Shown piece after piece: positions 1-8,883 of a DNA stretch of 53,116 bases. Each line of letters starts with the position of its first letter. Position 1 is the stretch's first letter. The stretch is from Acetobacter pasteurianus subsp. pasteurianus LMG 1262 = NBRC 106471 (GTDB lineage Bacteria; Pseudomonadota; Alphaproteobacteria; Acetobacterales; Acetobacteraceae), in NCBI RefSeq assembly GCF_000285275.1, contig NZ_CADO01000014.1, positions 1-53,116 on the forward strand. Direction: 5' to 3'. Under the pieces are notes generated by a model. It did not search any database. It saw only the letters and a program-made list of their open reading frames with translations, and had not been told where the DNA came from. The position numbers and the translations under genes were made by a program.

Positions 1-111
1 GAGGCCGGTCTCTCCGCTCCGCACATCGTCGGAACCGCTCTAAGCGCGTTGGGCATCGGTGACATGCTCGAAGCGACCTTGCCAAACCGCGCAACCGGGA
101 CAAAATCTTAA
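1..111 (+). CDS. C-terminal end of an unidentified protein (partial)
   Basis: An open frame enters from the left edge and stops with TAA at 109-111, three bases before the hpnM start codon. Only about 36 residues are visible, ending in LPNRATGTKS. They match no family I can name. The tight spacing to hpnM suggests the same operon, and in other hopanoid producers an RND-type transporter (hpnN) often lies next to hpnM, but nothing in these residues confirms that. Confidence 0.55.
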   Translation, partial: EAGLSAPHIVGTALSALGIGDMLEATLPNRATGTKS

Positions 112-114
112 GCC

Positions 115-768
115 ATGAAACGCTTTTCTATTCGTGCAGGCCTTGTGTTTGGTATGACCATGGCCCTCCTTCCGGTTGCTGGCGCTGGCATTTCCGCTCC
201 GGCAGCTTTTGCCCAGTCTGCTCCGGCAAGCGCCGTAAGCGCGCCTATCCAGACGCTGTATAAAGCGCTGGATCAGGTTCAGAACGCGCACAGCAGCTTT
301 GCTGATCGCAGCCAGATGGTTGCGGGTGCAGTGGATCAGGCTTACGACCTTGAAGCCGTGCTGAAAGCCTCTGTTGGCCTGCGCTATGATAGCCTGAGCC
401 CGAGCGACAAGCAGAACCTGCTGGCAGCGTTCCGCAACTTTACCATTGCGCGCTATGTCTCCAGCTTTAAGCCCGGTTCTGGCGCACGCTTCACCGTTTC
501 TCCGTCTGTTACGGACGCGCCTGCTGGCGGCGGCAAGATTGTAGAAACCCATATCGGGTCTGATGACAGCATGCCTGGCACGGCTGTAAGCTACATCATG
601 CACAACGAAGGTGGTGCATGGAAAATTACCGATGTGCTGCTCAGCGATTCCCGCATCAGTCAGGCGGCTGCCCAGCGGTCTGACTTCAGCTCCACGCTGA
701 ATTCTGGCGGCGTGCAGGGCCTGATTAACGTGCTGAACCGCAAGGTTCAGAGCTACTCCAAAGATTAA
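115..768 (+). CDS. hpnM: HpnM, MlaC-like periplasmic hopanoid-associated protein
   Basis: The product is a 217-residue secreted protein of the MlaC/Ttg2D family, which carries lipids across the periplasm; the hopanoid-linked branch is called HpnM. Residues 1-33 form a signal peptide with a likely cut after AFA. The rest is a soluble domain rich in short helices (IQTLYKALDQV, YDLEAVLKASVGLRYDSL) typical of the family, with the usual length. It starts three bases after the preceding stop codon and lies 80 bases before hpnI, so it is probably co-transcribed with the hopanoid genes. The family is a confident call; the hopanoid role rests on the neighbours. Confidence 0.85.
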   Translation: MKRFSIRAGLVFGMTMALLPVAGAGISAPAAFAQSAPASAVSAPIQTLYKALDQVQNAHSSFADRSQMVAGAVDQAYDLEAVLKASVGLRYDSLSPSDKQNLLAAFRNFTIARYVSSFKPGSGARFTVSPSVTDAPAGGGKIVETHIGSDDSMPGTAVSYIMHNEGGAWKITDVLLSDSRISQAAAQRSDFSSTLNSGGVQGLINVLNRKVQSYSKD

Positions 769-848
769 GCAGAAGCGAGAAGCAGTATCGTGCGCCGCAG
801 CGGAAAGAAAACAGCGCCCCGACGGGGCCATAAAACGGTTGAGGTGTA

Positions 849-2018
849 ATGTCCGCCTTTCCGTTTCTAGCTGCGGCCAGCGCGGTGCTGGCTGTTACCG
901 GCTGCGTGCAATCTGCTTTGGGGGCGGGCCTTCTGGCCCGTTTCCGCCGCAAGGAGCACAAGCCGGTTGTTCTTGAAAACCACCCACCCATTACGGTTTT
1001 AAAGCCGCTTTATGGCTCTGAGCCCCTGCTGGAAGAAGCTCTGGAAAGCTTTTGCACGCAGGATTACCCAGAAGTGCAGATACTGTTTGGCGTGCGCGAT
1101 GCAGATGATCCGGCCATAGCCATTGTGCGCCGCCTGCAAGAACGCCACCCCGAACTGGATATGGATCTGGTAGTTAACCCCGTGCTGCACGGGCTAAACC
1201 GCAAGATCAGCAACCTTATGAATATCCTGCCGCAGGCCAAGCACGATATTCTGGTTATTTCCGATTCTGATATTCATGTCAGCCCGGATTATCTTCAACA
1301 TATCGTGGCTGGGCTGAACAAACCCAACACGGGGCTGGTTACCACCCTGTATGCGGGGCTGCCTGCCAAGCATACCGTGGTGCAGATGCTGGCGGCTTGC
1401 CAGATCAACCACAACTTCCTGCCCGGCGTGATTCTTTCCCGCTATCTGGGCCGGCAAGACTGCCTGGGCGCCACCATGGCCCTGCGGCGTGAAACGCTGG
1501 AACAGGTGGGTGGGCTGGAAGCCCTGCTGCCGCATGTGGCGGATGATGCCCTGCTGGGCCGTCTGGTGCGCCAGTTAGGCATGGATATTACCATTGCCGA
1601 CTGCCTAACATGGACCACCATTGCCGAATCCAGTTTTACAGAATTGTTAAAACATGAGCTCAGATGGGGCCGCACAGTCTGCACGCTTGCACCGGCGGGC
1701 TATGCGGCCTCTTCAATCCAGCTTCCACTGTTCTGGGCTACGCTTGTGGTGTTGTTCCAACCCCATGCTGCGTGGACACTCCCTTTTTTCTGGGGGGTAT
1801 GGGGCTTTCGCTGCCTTACCGCGTTAATGATAGACCGCACCGTGGGGTCTCGCCCGCTGTGGCCGCTTCTGCTTTTGCCTGTGCGGGACTGGCTTTCCGC
1901 CGCCATTATGGTGGGCAGCGCATCCGGCACGGAAGTGCACTGGCGGGGGCAAACCATGCATGTGGCCCCGCACCCGGTTGGGCCGCCTTCATCTGGTGGT
2001 CTTTCCGCCAGACAGTAA
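849..2018 (+). CDS. hpnI: HpnI, hopanoid glycosyltransferase (GT2, ceramide glucosyltransferase-like)
   Basis: In characterised systems HpnI transfers N-acetylglucosamine to bacteriohopanetetrol, the first step of cyclitol-ether head-group formation. The 389-residue protein begins with a membrane helix and has a GT2 catalytic domain with ITVLKPLYG near residue 50, the acidic motif SDSDIHVSP, DDALLG and the HELRWGR version of the QXXRW motif. Two or three membrane segments follow near the C-terminus. A clean ribosome site (GAGGTG) sits just before ATG 849. HpnJ and HpnK, the next two enzymes, follow on the same strand. Confidence 0.92.
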   Translation: MSAFPFLAAASAVLAVTGCVQSALGAGLLARFRRKEHKPVVLENHPPITVLKPLYGSEPLLEEALESFCTQDYPEVQILFGVRDADDPAIAIVRRLQERHPELDMDLVVNPVLHGLNRKISNLMNILPQAKHDILVISDSDIHVSPDYLQHIVAGLNKPNTGLVTTLYAGLPAKHTVVQMLAACQINHNFLPGVILSRYLGRQDCLGATMALRRETLEQVGGLEALLPHVADDALLGRLVRQLGMDITIADCLTWTTIAESSFTELLKHELRWGRTVCTLAPAGYAASSIQLPLFWATLVVLFQPHAAWTLPFFWGVWGFRCLTALMIDRTVGSRPLWPLLLLPVRDWLSAAIMVGSASGTEVHWRGQTMHVAPHPVGPPSSGGLSARQ

Positions 2019-2150
2019 GCCCGGCGCACGCAACACTTGCCTTATGCTAACAGCCCAGAGTAAATCCCTCAGCTAAATGACCATGGAAGCCTTGCAGACC
2101 GCTTTTTTGCCGGCTCCAACCGCTTCACGCCCTTGTCAGGATAAAAACCG

Positions 2151-3581
2151 ATGACGATGAGAACACTTTTCCTGCAGCCCCCGACTTTTGACGGTTTTGA
2201 TGGTGGCGCAGGCTCGCGCTATCAGGCACGGCGCGAAATCAAATCCTTCTGGTATCCGACATGGCTGGCCCAGCCCGCTGCAATGGTTGAAGGCAGCCGC
2301 CTGATTGATGCACCGCCCGCCGGCATTGGCATGGAACCAATTCTGGAAGACGTTAAAAACCGCGATCTGGTTATTCTGCACACCTCCACCCCATCCTTCG
2401 CCAAGGATGTGGAAGTGGCGCAGATGCTTAAAGACGTGAACCCCAACCTGAAGATCGGGATGGTGGGCGCAAAGGTTGCTGTTCAGCCAGAAGAAAGCCT
2501 GCTGAAGGGTGCGCCGATTGATTTTGTGGCCCGCAATGAATTTGATTACACAATCAAGGAAATTGCCGAAGGCCGTGACTTCAAGGACGTAGACGGCATT
2601 ACGTGGCGCAACAAGGATGGTGAAATCATCACCAACCGTGACCGCGCCATGATTGAAGACATGGACAGCCTACCCTTCGTGACCGAAGTGTACAAGCGGG
2701 ACCTGCGCATTGAGGACTACTTTATTGGGTACCTCATGCACCCCTACATTTCCATTTACACGGGCCGTGGCTGTAAATCTCGCTGCACGTTCTGCCTGTG
2801 GCCGCAAACGGTGGGTGGCCATCGCTACCGCACACGCAGCCCGCAGCACGTTGCGGCTGAAATCCGTCTGGCCAAGCAGTACTTCCCGCAGGTGAAAGAG
2901 TTCTTCTTTGATGATGACACCTTCACCGATGACCTGCCGCGTGCAGAAGCCATTGCGCGTGAACTGGGCAAGCTGGGTGTAACGTGGTCCTGTAACGCAA
3001 AGGCCAATGTGCCGCGCGAAACACTGAAAGTACTGCGTGATAACGGCCTGCGCCTGCTTCTGGTTGGGTATGAAAGCGGCAACCAGCAGATCCTTCATAA
3101 CATCAAGAAGGGTATGCGCGTTGAAGTGGCGCGTGAGTTCACCAAGAACTGCCACGAACTTGGTATTAAAATCCACGGCACCTTCATTCTGGGTCTGCCG
3201 GGGGAAACCAAGGAAACCATTCAGGAAACCATCCGCTTCGCGCAGGAAATCAACCCGCACACGTTGCAGGTTTCCTTGGCGGCTCCGTATCCGGGCACGG
3301 CCCTGCACAAGCAGGCCACGGAAAACGGCTGGCTGGATGAAACCAACGCAGAACTGCTGGATGATAACGGCGTGCAGATTGCACCGCTGCATTACCCGCA
3401 CCTGTCCCACACGGAAATCTTCAACAGCGTGGAAGACTTCTACAAGAAGTTCTACTTCCGCGCGCCCAAGATTGCCTCCATCCTGGGTGAAATGGTGCGT
3501 TCTCCGCAGATGATGAAACGCCGCCTGCGTGAAGGCGTGGAATTCTTCCAGTTCCTTAAAAACCGTAAGGACGCTGCGTAA
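2151..3581 (+). CDS. hpnJ: HpnJ, hopanoid radical SAM enzyme
   Basis: HpnJ is the radical SAM protein proposed to contract the glucosamine ring of the hopanoid head group into a cyclitol. This 476-residue copy has an N-terminal B12-binding-like Rossmann domain (about residues 1-150) and a radical SAM core. The cluster-binding cysteines are C208, C212 and C215 within GRGCKSRCTFC. An ATG two codons further in is also possible, but the first lies a suitable distance after AGGA. It sits between hpnI and hpnK in one run of genes. Confidence 0.93.
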   Translation: MTMRTLFLQPPTFDGFDGGAGSRYQARREIKSFWYPTWLAQPAAMVEGSRLIDAPPAGIGMEPILEDVKNRDLVILHTSTPSFAKDVEVAQMLKDVNPNLKIGMVGAKVAVQPEESLLKGAPIDFVARNEFDYTIKEIAEGRDFKDVDGITWRNKDGEIITNRDRAMIEDMDSLPFVTEVYKRDLRIEDYFIGYLMHPYISIYTGRGCKSRCTFCLWPQTVGGHRYRTRSPQHVAAEIRLAKQYFPQVKEFFFDDDTFTDDLPRAEAIARELGKLGVTWSCNAKANVPRETLKVLRDNGLRLLLVGYESGNQQILHNIKKGMRVEVAREFTKNCHELGIKIHGTFILGLPGETKETIQETIRFAQEINPHTLQVSLAAPYPGTALHKQATENGWLDETNAELLDDNGVQIAPLHYPHLSHTEIFNSVEDFYKKFYFRAPKIASILGEMVRSPQMMKRRLREGVEFFQFLKNRKDAA

Positions 3582-3595
3582 CCTACGCATGCCAC

Positions 3596-3624
3596 ATGGG
3601 CGGGGGCAAAATGCCTCCGCCCAT
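3596..3624 (+). other. Strong hairpin between hpnJ and hpnK
   Basis: Thirteen base pairs (one wobble) surround an AAA loop: arms 3596-3608 and 3612-3624. The run that follows is ATTTCCCCCC rather than a clean T tract, so this may be a partial terminator or an mRNA-stabilising hairpin that sets different levels for hpnIJ and hpnK. Confidence 0.6.
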
Positions 3625-3680
3625 GACATTTCCCCCCTGCCGGTGCTAGATACTGCCGGAGCAAGATCAGGGGTTCTGTT

Positions 3681-4568
3681 ATGAAACGCGCCATTATCTC
3701 TGCCGATGATTTCGGCATGTCTGTTGAAGTGAATGAGGCAATCGAACTTGCCCATCGCAATGGCCTGCTTTCAACAGCCAGCCTCATGGTTGCGGGTGAG
3801 GCTGTAGATGACGCCATAGAACGCGCCAAACGCCTGCCTACCCTTAATGTTGGCCTGCACCTTGTGGTGATAGAAGGCCCCGCTGTTCTGCCCCACACCA
3901 GCCTGCCACTTATTACCCAGCCTGATGGATGGTTTTCATCCTCGCAATTTGGCTTGGGGGTGGATTACTTCTTCCGCCCTGAAGGACGGAGAGAACTGGA
4001 AGCCGAAATTACCGCCCAGTTTGAAGCCTTCCGCCGCACCGGCCTGCGGCTGGACCACGCCAATGCCCACAAACACATGCACCTACACCCCACGGTGGGG
4101 CACCTGCTTGTCACCATTGGCAAACGCTATGGGCTCAATGCCGTGCGCGTGCCGCTGGAACCGCCCGAACCCCTTTACGCCGCTGGCACCTATACAGATA
4201 CGCTGGGTGATGCCGCCCTCCGCCGCTGGACAAGCCTTTTGCGCCATCAGGCCCATGCCGCAGGCATGAAAACAAATGACTGGTGCTTTGGGCTGGCATG
4301 GAGCGGCCACATGACAACAGACCGCGTGGCCGCGCTGGCCGCGCATCTGCCCGAAGGTGTTTCTGAAATCTACTTCCACCCCGCCACACATAAAAACGCC
4401 CTGCTGAAAAGGCTGATGCCTACGTATGAGCAGGAAGCCGAGTTCAAAGCTTTGTGTTCTCCGGGCTTTCGGGCCGGGCTGGAACATGCCCATGCGCAGC
4501 TTTGCGGCTGGCAGGATTTAGAGATGCCGCAGGACAATGTACCACCTGTTGCAAAATTACCGTTATAA
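3681..4568 (+). CDS. hpnK: HpnK, hopanoid deacetylase (YdjC/ChbG family)
   Basis: HpnK removes the acetyl group from the N-acetylglucosaminyl hopanoid made by HpnI, before HpnJ acts. The 295-residue protein shows the YdjC-family metal-binding features: SADDFGM at residues 7-13 and DHANAHKHMH around residue 120. A conserved HPA motif (FHPATHK) lies near residue 235. The length fits the family. It is the last clear hopanoid gene here; about 370 bases without an obvious protein gene follow. Confidence 0.9.
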   Translation: MKRAIISADDFGMSVEVNEAIELAHRNGLLSTASLMVAGEAVDDAIERAKRLPTLNVGLHLVVIEGPAVLPHTSLPLITQPDGWFSSSQFGLGVDYFFRPEGRRELEAEITAQFEAFRRTGLRLDHANAHKHMHLHPTVGHLLVTIGKRYGLNAVRVPLEPPEPLYAAGTYTDTLGDAALRRWTSLLRHQAHAAGMKTNDWCFGLAWSGHMTTDRVAALAAHLPEGVSEIYFHPATHKNALLKRLMPTYEQEAEFKALCSPGFRAGLEHAHAQLCGWQDLEMPQDNVPPVAKLPL

Positions 4569-4940
4569 CAAAAAATACATCTCGTTATTGGCTTTTATTT
4601 CATTATTAGCCTATTTTAGGAAATATTATTACAAATGCCAGCTTGACCACACACATCGCTTCTGTTTGTGATGAGGGGCCAACAACCAAAAACAACAATA
4701 ATGGTTTGTCCCATGCCTTTCATCTTCAGCTCTCGTGCTTTGCGTTCATCCGCTGCCTTTGCGCTAAAAGGTGAATTGTCCACCTATCTGCGCTGGCTCA
4801 CCATGCTGCCTTAAACAGACAGGCAAGCTCTGCGGAGCTTTTTCCTCACCAGCATTGTGGTCAACATTTCCGACACTCATGATTTTGCGGGAAGCGGAAT
4901 GACTTTTTTAAAAACATGCCGCCATAAAGCGGAGCATGAT
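4569..4940. other. Intergenic region between hpnK and the oprB-like gene
   Basis: This 372-base stretch begins AT-rich (4569-4640). It contains a 37-codon reading frame at 4701-4814 without a convincing ribosome site, then a terminator-like hairpin at 4825-4843. I see no RNA gene of a known family. The order short frame, hairpin, porin would fit a leader/attenuator, but a chance frame is just as possible. Confidence 0.5.
4825..4843 (+). terminator. Terminator-like hairpin upstream of the porin gene
   Basis: AAGCTC, loop TGCG, GAGCTT, then a T run. The six-pair stem followed directly by Ts looks intrinsic. It lies about 100 bases before the porin start, so it either ends a short upstream transcript or attenuates the porin message. 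Confidence 0.5.
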
Positions 4941-6665
4941 ATGCCCGGGCGTGCATTTCCTACCGCCCTTTCTGCGCTGCTTGCAGGTTGCGCGGCTGTT
5001 GTATTGCCCGTTGGCGCACACAATGCGGCACAGGCGCAAAGCACAACCACATCTCCGCTTACGGCCCAAACGGCCGTGGCACCTGTATCCGATGCGATTA
5101 TAACACCCGGAGCCAACAAGGTACACGCAGGCCCCGCACAGGCGGGCCGCCCGCTGGATGCCGAATCCCTCGGCCCGGACCTTAACGCCATTCGGCGCCC
5201 ACCCAACACGCCTATCCCGCCCAGCGGTGTGCCTGTTCTGCCGTTTCCCGGTATGGCCACCATGAGCGTGCAGCCTGTGGGCCCATCGGGCGCGATGCCT
5301 CGGCCTTTCATAAGGTGGAGCTGGATTCCATTCTGGCCACAGAAAGGCCCTTCACGCATATTGCCCCCCAATCTGGATGCACTGCGAGATACGGATTTGA
5401 ATGATCCGTACTACGTGCCCACGGCGGGGTCTGGCGCGCTTATTCCGCAGCTCAGCCCATTCCGAAACCGACTGCGTGAAAAAGGCTTTACCTTTTCCTT
5501 TACCTATAAGGGCGAAGCCAACGGCCTGTTTGCCGGTGGCCGACCGGGGGAAAAAGGCACCAGCTACGTGCATGAACTCACCCTTCAGGCCATTTTCGAT
5601 CTGGGCAAAATGGACCCCAGACTGGGCGGGTGGTCTGTGCATACGCTGGTGATGGAACGTGCCGGCAAGGCCATTCAGGGCCCGCGCGTGGGCGAATCCT
5701 ACGTTGGCTTGCAGGAAGTGTATTCTCTTTCCGGCAACGTGGTGGCCCATCTGGTGGACCTGTATGCCGAAAAGAAATTCCGCAACAACACGCTGGATGT
5801 CATTTTCGGGCGTATGTCGCTCACCCATGTGTTTGCTACATCGCCTCTGCTCTGCTCGTTCATGGTGACGTGTTCTGCGCCTGTGGCCATCAAGCAGAAT
5901 CCGGGCATGAGCGTGTATCCAAAAGCCACATGGGGGGCGCGCATCCGCTTCCGCCCCACATGGGATACGGCTATCCAGATAGGCGCGTATTCTGTGGGCG
6001 CGTTGAACGAAAACCCCTCCGGCTGGGCATGGGGCGCGGAACACGCCACCGGTATTTCCCTGCCCATCGAATTTACGTGGCAGCCCTTTTTAACGCGCAA
6101 CCGCCTGCCGGGGCATTACGTGCTGGGCTATGCGCATGATACCACGCGCTATGCCGATAAAATTGGCTCGGCCCTGCCCAGTGCTGTTGCCGCACAGGTG
6201 CCCGGCGCACGTTCTGCCCCGTCTGACATGTTCTGGCTGGAAGCAGACCAGATGGTGTACCGCCTTGGTGGCCGTAACATGATGGCCGGTGGCTACCTGA
6301 TGGGCGGCTACATCCATGTGACCCCGCGCGCCGTTAATGTGTCTGACCAGTTGTATGGCGGCATCTCCCTCGTGGGGGTGATTCCCTCACGCATGACAGA
6401 CCGGTTGGGCATGATGTTCTCATGGTACAAGGTCAGCAACCGGCGGCGGCAGAGTGAGCAGCTTGCGCTGGATGGCGGATACGGCCTGCCAAGTGGTGTG
6501 TATGGCGTGCAGCATTCGTCTGACGTGATCGAGGCCTATTACGGTATTGATGCCCTGCCCGGCCTGCTGGTGCAGCCAGAGTTCCAGTATATGATTCACC
6601 CCGGTGAAACACATAAAATCCGCAATGCGGGCATGATGGGCCTTAAGGTTATTGCCAACCTCTAG
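4941..6665 (+). CDS. OprB-family carbohydrate-selective porin
   Basis: This is a likely outer-membrane beta-barrel for sugar or polyol entry. From ATG 4941 the protein has 574 residues, begins with a signal peptide (cut after AQA, residue 32), then a proline-rich linker to about residue 150 and an OprB domain with the typical start LREKGFTFSFTYKGEANG. Many alternating strands follow and the chain ends GLKVIANL. I prefer this start because GGAG lies seven bases upstream and it gives the best signal peptide; in-frame ATGs at 4857 and 4899 would add 28 or 14 residues. The long proline-rich linker is unusual for the family. Confidence 0.85.
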   Translation: MPGRAFPTALSALLAGCAAVVLPVGAHNAAQAQSTTTSPLTAQTAVAPVSDAIITPGANKVHAGPAQAGRPLDAESLGPDLNAIRRPPNTPIPPSGVPVLPFPGMATMSVQPVGPSGAMPRPFIRWSWIPFWPQKGPSRILPPNLDALRDTDLNDPYYVPTAGSGALIPQLSPFRNRLREKGFTFSFTYKGEANGLFAGGRPGEKGTSYVHELTLQAIFDLGKMDPRLGGWSVHTLVMERAGKAIQGPRVGESYVGLQEVYSLSGNVVAHLVDLYAEKKFRNNTLDVIFGRMSLTHVFATSPLLCSFMVTCSAPVAIKQNPGMSVYPKATWGARIRFRPTWDTAIQIGAYSVGALNENPSGWAWGAEHATGISLPIEFTWQPFLTRNRLPGHYVLGYAHDTTRYADKIGSALPSAVAAQVPGARSAPSDMFWLEADQMVYRLGGRNMMAGGYLMGGYIHVTPRAVNVSDQLYGGISLVGVIPSRMTDRLGMMFSWYKVSNRRRQSEQLALDGGYGLPSGVYGVQHSSDVIEAYYGIDALPGLLVQPEFQYMIHPGETHKIRNAGMMGLKVIANL

Positions 6666-6685
6666 CAGGTTTTGCCCATACGCAT

Positions 6686-6713
6686 GCAGTCTGCCCTAGT
6701 CAGGGCAGGCTGC
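6686..6713 (+). terminator. Hairpin after the porin gene
   Basis: Twelve pairs (one wobble) around an AGTC loop: arms 6686-6697 and 6702-6713. No T run follows, so it may be a weak or Rho-assisted terminator or a 3-prime stabiliser. Confidence 0.45.
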
Positions 6714-6771
6714 CTCTGCTAGTCAGCCTGTCGAACGTTTAACCTACGCGACTGGCCTGCTGCATACCGGC

Positions 6772-7002
6772 ATGACTGATACGCCCGAAAACACATCTTC
6801 CGGCCCCCGCCTTTCCTCTAAAGCGGAAGCTGCCCGCGCCGAGCGTATGGCCCGGCAGGCTGCGGCGCTGCGTGCCAATTTGCGCCGCCGCAAGGAACAG
6901 GCACGCACCCGGCAGGACTCAACAGATTCTGCCACCCCCACCAGTTCTGAACCCGGCGCACAAAACCGCCACCCTACCGGAGAAGACAAGACATGCCCGT
7001 GA
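6772..7002 (+). CDS. Small basic hypothetical protein upstream of dcd
   Basis: The product is a 76-residue protein with no signal or membrane segment. Its centre (about residues 16-46) is a charged, arginine- and alanine-rich helix with [18 protein letters not shown]; the tail is low-complexity. The gene overlaps the start of dcd by ten bases, suggesting translational coupling. I recall similar short proteins beside metabolic genes in related bacteria, but I cannot assign a function. Confidence 0.6.
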   Translation: MTDTPENTSSGPRLSSKAEAARAERMARQAAALRANLRRRKEQARTRQDSTDSATPTSSEPGAQNRHPTGEDKTCP

Positions 7003-7547
7003 TGCCAGATACATGGATCCGCCAGATGGCTCAGGACCACGGCATGATTGAACCGTTTGTGGAAAACCAGAAGCGCGAAGGCGTTATTTCCTACGGTCTT
7101 TCCTCCTACGGGTATGATGCCCGCGTGGCGGATGATTTCCGTATTTTTACGGATGTAAACAACGCCATTGTGGACCCCAAGAACTTCAGCCCAGATGGCT
7201 TTGTTTCCCGCCGGGCCGATGTGTGCATTATTCCGCCCAACAGCTTTGTGCTGGCACATACTATTGAATACTTCCGTATCCCGCGTGATGTACTGGTGGT
7301 GTGCTTGGGCAAATCCACCTATGCGCGCTGCGGCATTATCGTCAACGTCACCCCTTTAGAGCCAGAATGGGAAGGACAGGTGACGATCGAGATCAGCAAC
7401 ACAACGCCCCTGCCCGCACGCATTTATGCCAATGAAGGCATCTGCCAGTTCCTGTTCTTCAAGGGTGAAAGCCCGTGTGAAGTCAGCTACGCAGATCGTG
7501 CTGGCAAATATATGGGCCAGCGTGGCGTTGCCACCCCGCGGATGTAA
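6993..7547 (+). CDS. dcd: dCTP deaminase
   Basis: The enzyme deaminates dCTP to dUTP, supplying dTMP synthesis. The 184-residue protein carries [16 protein letters not shown] (binding Ser and Arg) and VTIEISN with the catalytic glutamate. Length and motif order match the bacterial mono-functional family. GGAGAAG precedes the chosen ATG. It overlaps the small basic gene and is followed after eight bases by murA. Confidence 0.96.
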   Translation: MPVMPDTWIRQMAQDHGMIEPFVENQKREGVISYGLSSYGYDARVADDFRIFTDVNNAIVDPKNFSPDGFVSRRADVCIIPPNSFVLAHTIEYFRIPRDVLVVCLGKSTYARCGIIVNVTPLEPEWEGQVTIEISNTTPLPARIYANEGICQFLFFKGESPCEVSYADRAGKYMGQRGVATPRM

Positions 7548-7555
7548 GAAAGACC

Positions 7556-8818
7556 ATGGATCGTTTCATCATCCGGGGCGGACGCCCCCTGCACGGCGAA
7601 ATTACTATTGGCGGTGCCAAGAACGCAGGCCTGAAACTGCTGGTGGCCGGGCTGCTGACATCTGAACGGCTGGTGCTTTCCAACGTGCCGCGCATTGCCG
7701 ATATTGGCACCATGCGCGCCCTGCTGCGCCAGCATGGGTTGGAAGTGGAAGACGTAAAAGGTGATGGTTCCACCATTTCCGTTGGCGGTGACATTACCAA
7801 CACCGAAGCACCGTATGACATTGTTTCCAAAATGCGCGCTTCCATTCTGGTGCTTGGGCCCCTGCTGGCACGCTGCCATGAAGCACGCGTTTCCCTGCCC
7901 GGTGGGTGTGCCATTGGCACGCGCCCGGTGGATATGCATCTTCGGGGGCTGGAAACTCTGGGCGCGGAAATTACGCTGGAAAACGGCTACATCAACGCCA
8001 AGGCCCCCAAAGGGTTGAAGGGCGAGCGGGTTATTCTGCCGTTTGCCTCTGTTGGGGCCACGGAAAATATCATGATGGCCGCCACCCTTGCCAAAGGGCG
8101 CACGGAAATTGTGAATGCCGCGCGTGAGCCGGAAATGGTGGATCTGGCCAACTGCCTGAACGCCATGGGCGCACGTATTTCTGGCGCTGGCACCGGCACC
8201 ATTACCATTGATGGTGTAGAAGCCCTGCACGGTGCCCACCACCGCATTATGCCAGACCGTATTGAATGCGGCACCTATGCCTGCGCCGCCGCCATTACGG
8301 GGGGTGACCTGCGCCTGATTGATGGGCATGTGGACCATCTGGGCGCTGTGGTGCGCGCGCTGGAAGAAACCGGCGTGGAAGTGACGCAGGAAGGCAACGC
8401 CATGCGTGTACGCCGCACCGGTGCGCTGCGTGGCATTGATATCATGACAGAACCCTACCCCGGTTTCCCCACAGATATGCAGGCCCAGTTCATGGCCCTG
8501 CTTTCCGTGGCCGAAGGGGCCTCCATGATTACGGAAACCATTTTTGAAAACCGTTTCATGCATGTGCCGGAGCTTAACCGCATGGGCGCACGCATTAACG
8601 TGCATGGATCTTCCGCCATTATCCGCGGCGTGCACAGCCTTTCTGGCGCACCTGTTATGGCGACTGATCTGCGGGCATCTTTCTCACTCATTCTGGCAGG
8701 GCTTGCCGCGCATGGGGAAACCATCCTCAGCCGCGTGTACCACCTGGACCGGGGGTATGAGGCTGTGGAACGCAAACTGGCCGCCTGTGGCGCACAGATT
8801 GAGCGCGTGCGGGACTAA
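7556..8818 (+). CDS. murA: UDP-N-acetylglucosamine 1-carboxyvinyltransferase
   Basis: MurA performs the first committed step of peptidoglycan synthesis, adding enolpyruvate to UDP-GlcNAc in the cytoplasm. The 420-residue protein has the substrate-contact pair in GGAKN (residues 19-23) and the PEP-binding cysteine C118 in [12 protein letters not shown], the residue targeted by fosfomycin; its presence predicts normal sensitivity of the enzyme. It lies eight bases after dcd and ends in a strong terminator. Confidence 0.97.
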   Translation: MDRFIIRGGRPLHGEITIGGAKNAGLKLLVAGLLTSERLVLSNVPRIADIGTMRALLRQHGLEVEDVKGDGSTISVGGDITNTEAPYDIVSKMRASILVLGPLLARCHEARVSLPGGCAIGTRPVDMHLRGLETLGAEITLENGYINAKAPKGLKGERVILPFASVGATENIMMAATLAKGRTEIVNAAREPEMVDLANCLNAMGARISGAGTGTITIDGVEALHGAHHRIMPDRIECGTYACAAAITGGDLRLIDGHVDHLGAVVRALEETGVEVTQEGNAMRVRRTGALRGIDIMTEPYPGFPTDMQAQFMALLSVAEGASMITETIFENRFMHVPELNRMGARINVHGSSAIIRGVHSLSGAPVMATDLRASFSLILAGLAAHGETILSRVYHLDRGYEAVERKLAACGAQIERVRD

Positions 8819-8842
8819 AACCAGCTTACAGCATAGCGTTGT

Positions 8843-8879
8843 AAAAACGGGTGGTGGCAGCAATGCCCCACCCGTTTTT
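8843..8879. terminator. Two-way intrinsic terminator between murA and the transporter
   Basis: AAAAACGGGTG at the left and CACCCGTTTTT at the right form an 11-pair stem, with an inner GGCA/TGCC pairing. The A and T runs on either side allow it to end both murA (plus) and the transporter gene (minus). Confidence 0.9.
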
Positions 8880-8883
8880 GTAT

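Noticed and set aside
2670..3755. Long open frame (361 codons) on the minus strand opposite hpnJ
   Set aside because: It is a shadow of a strongly coding plus-strand gene with clear motifs, and has no ribosome site or recognisable domain.
7487..8635. 382-codon minus-strand frame opposite murA
   Set aside because: The composition is the histidine- and glycine-rich pattern typical of antisense to GC-rich coding sequence; murA explains the region.
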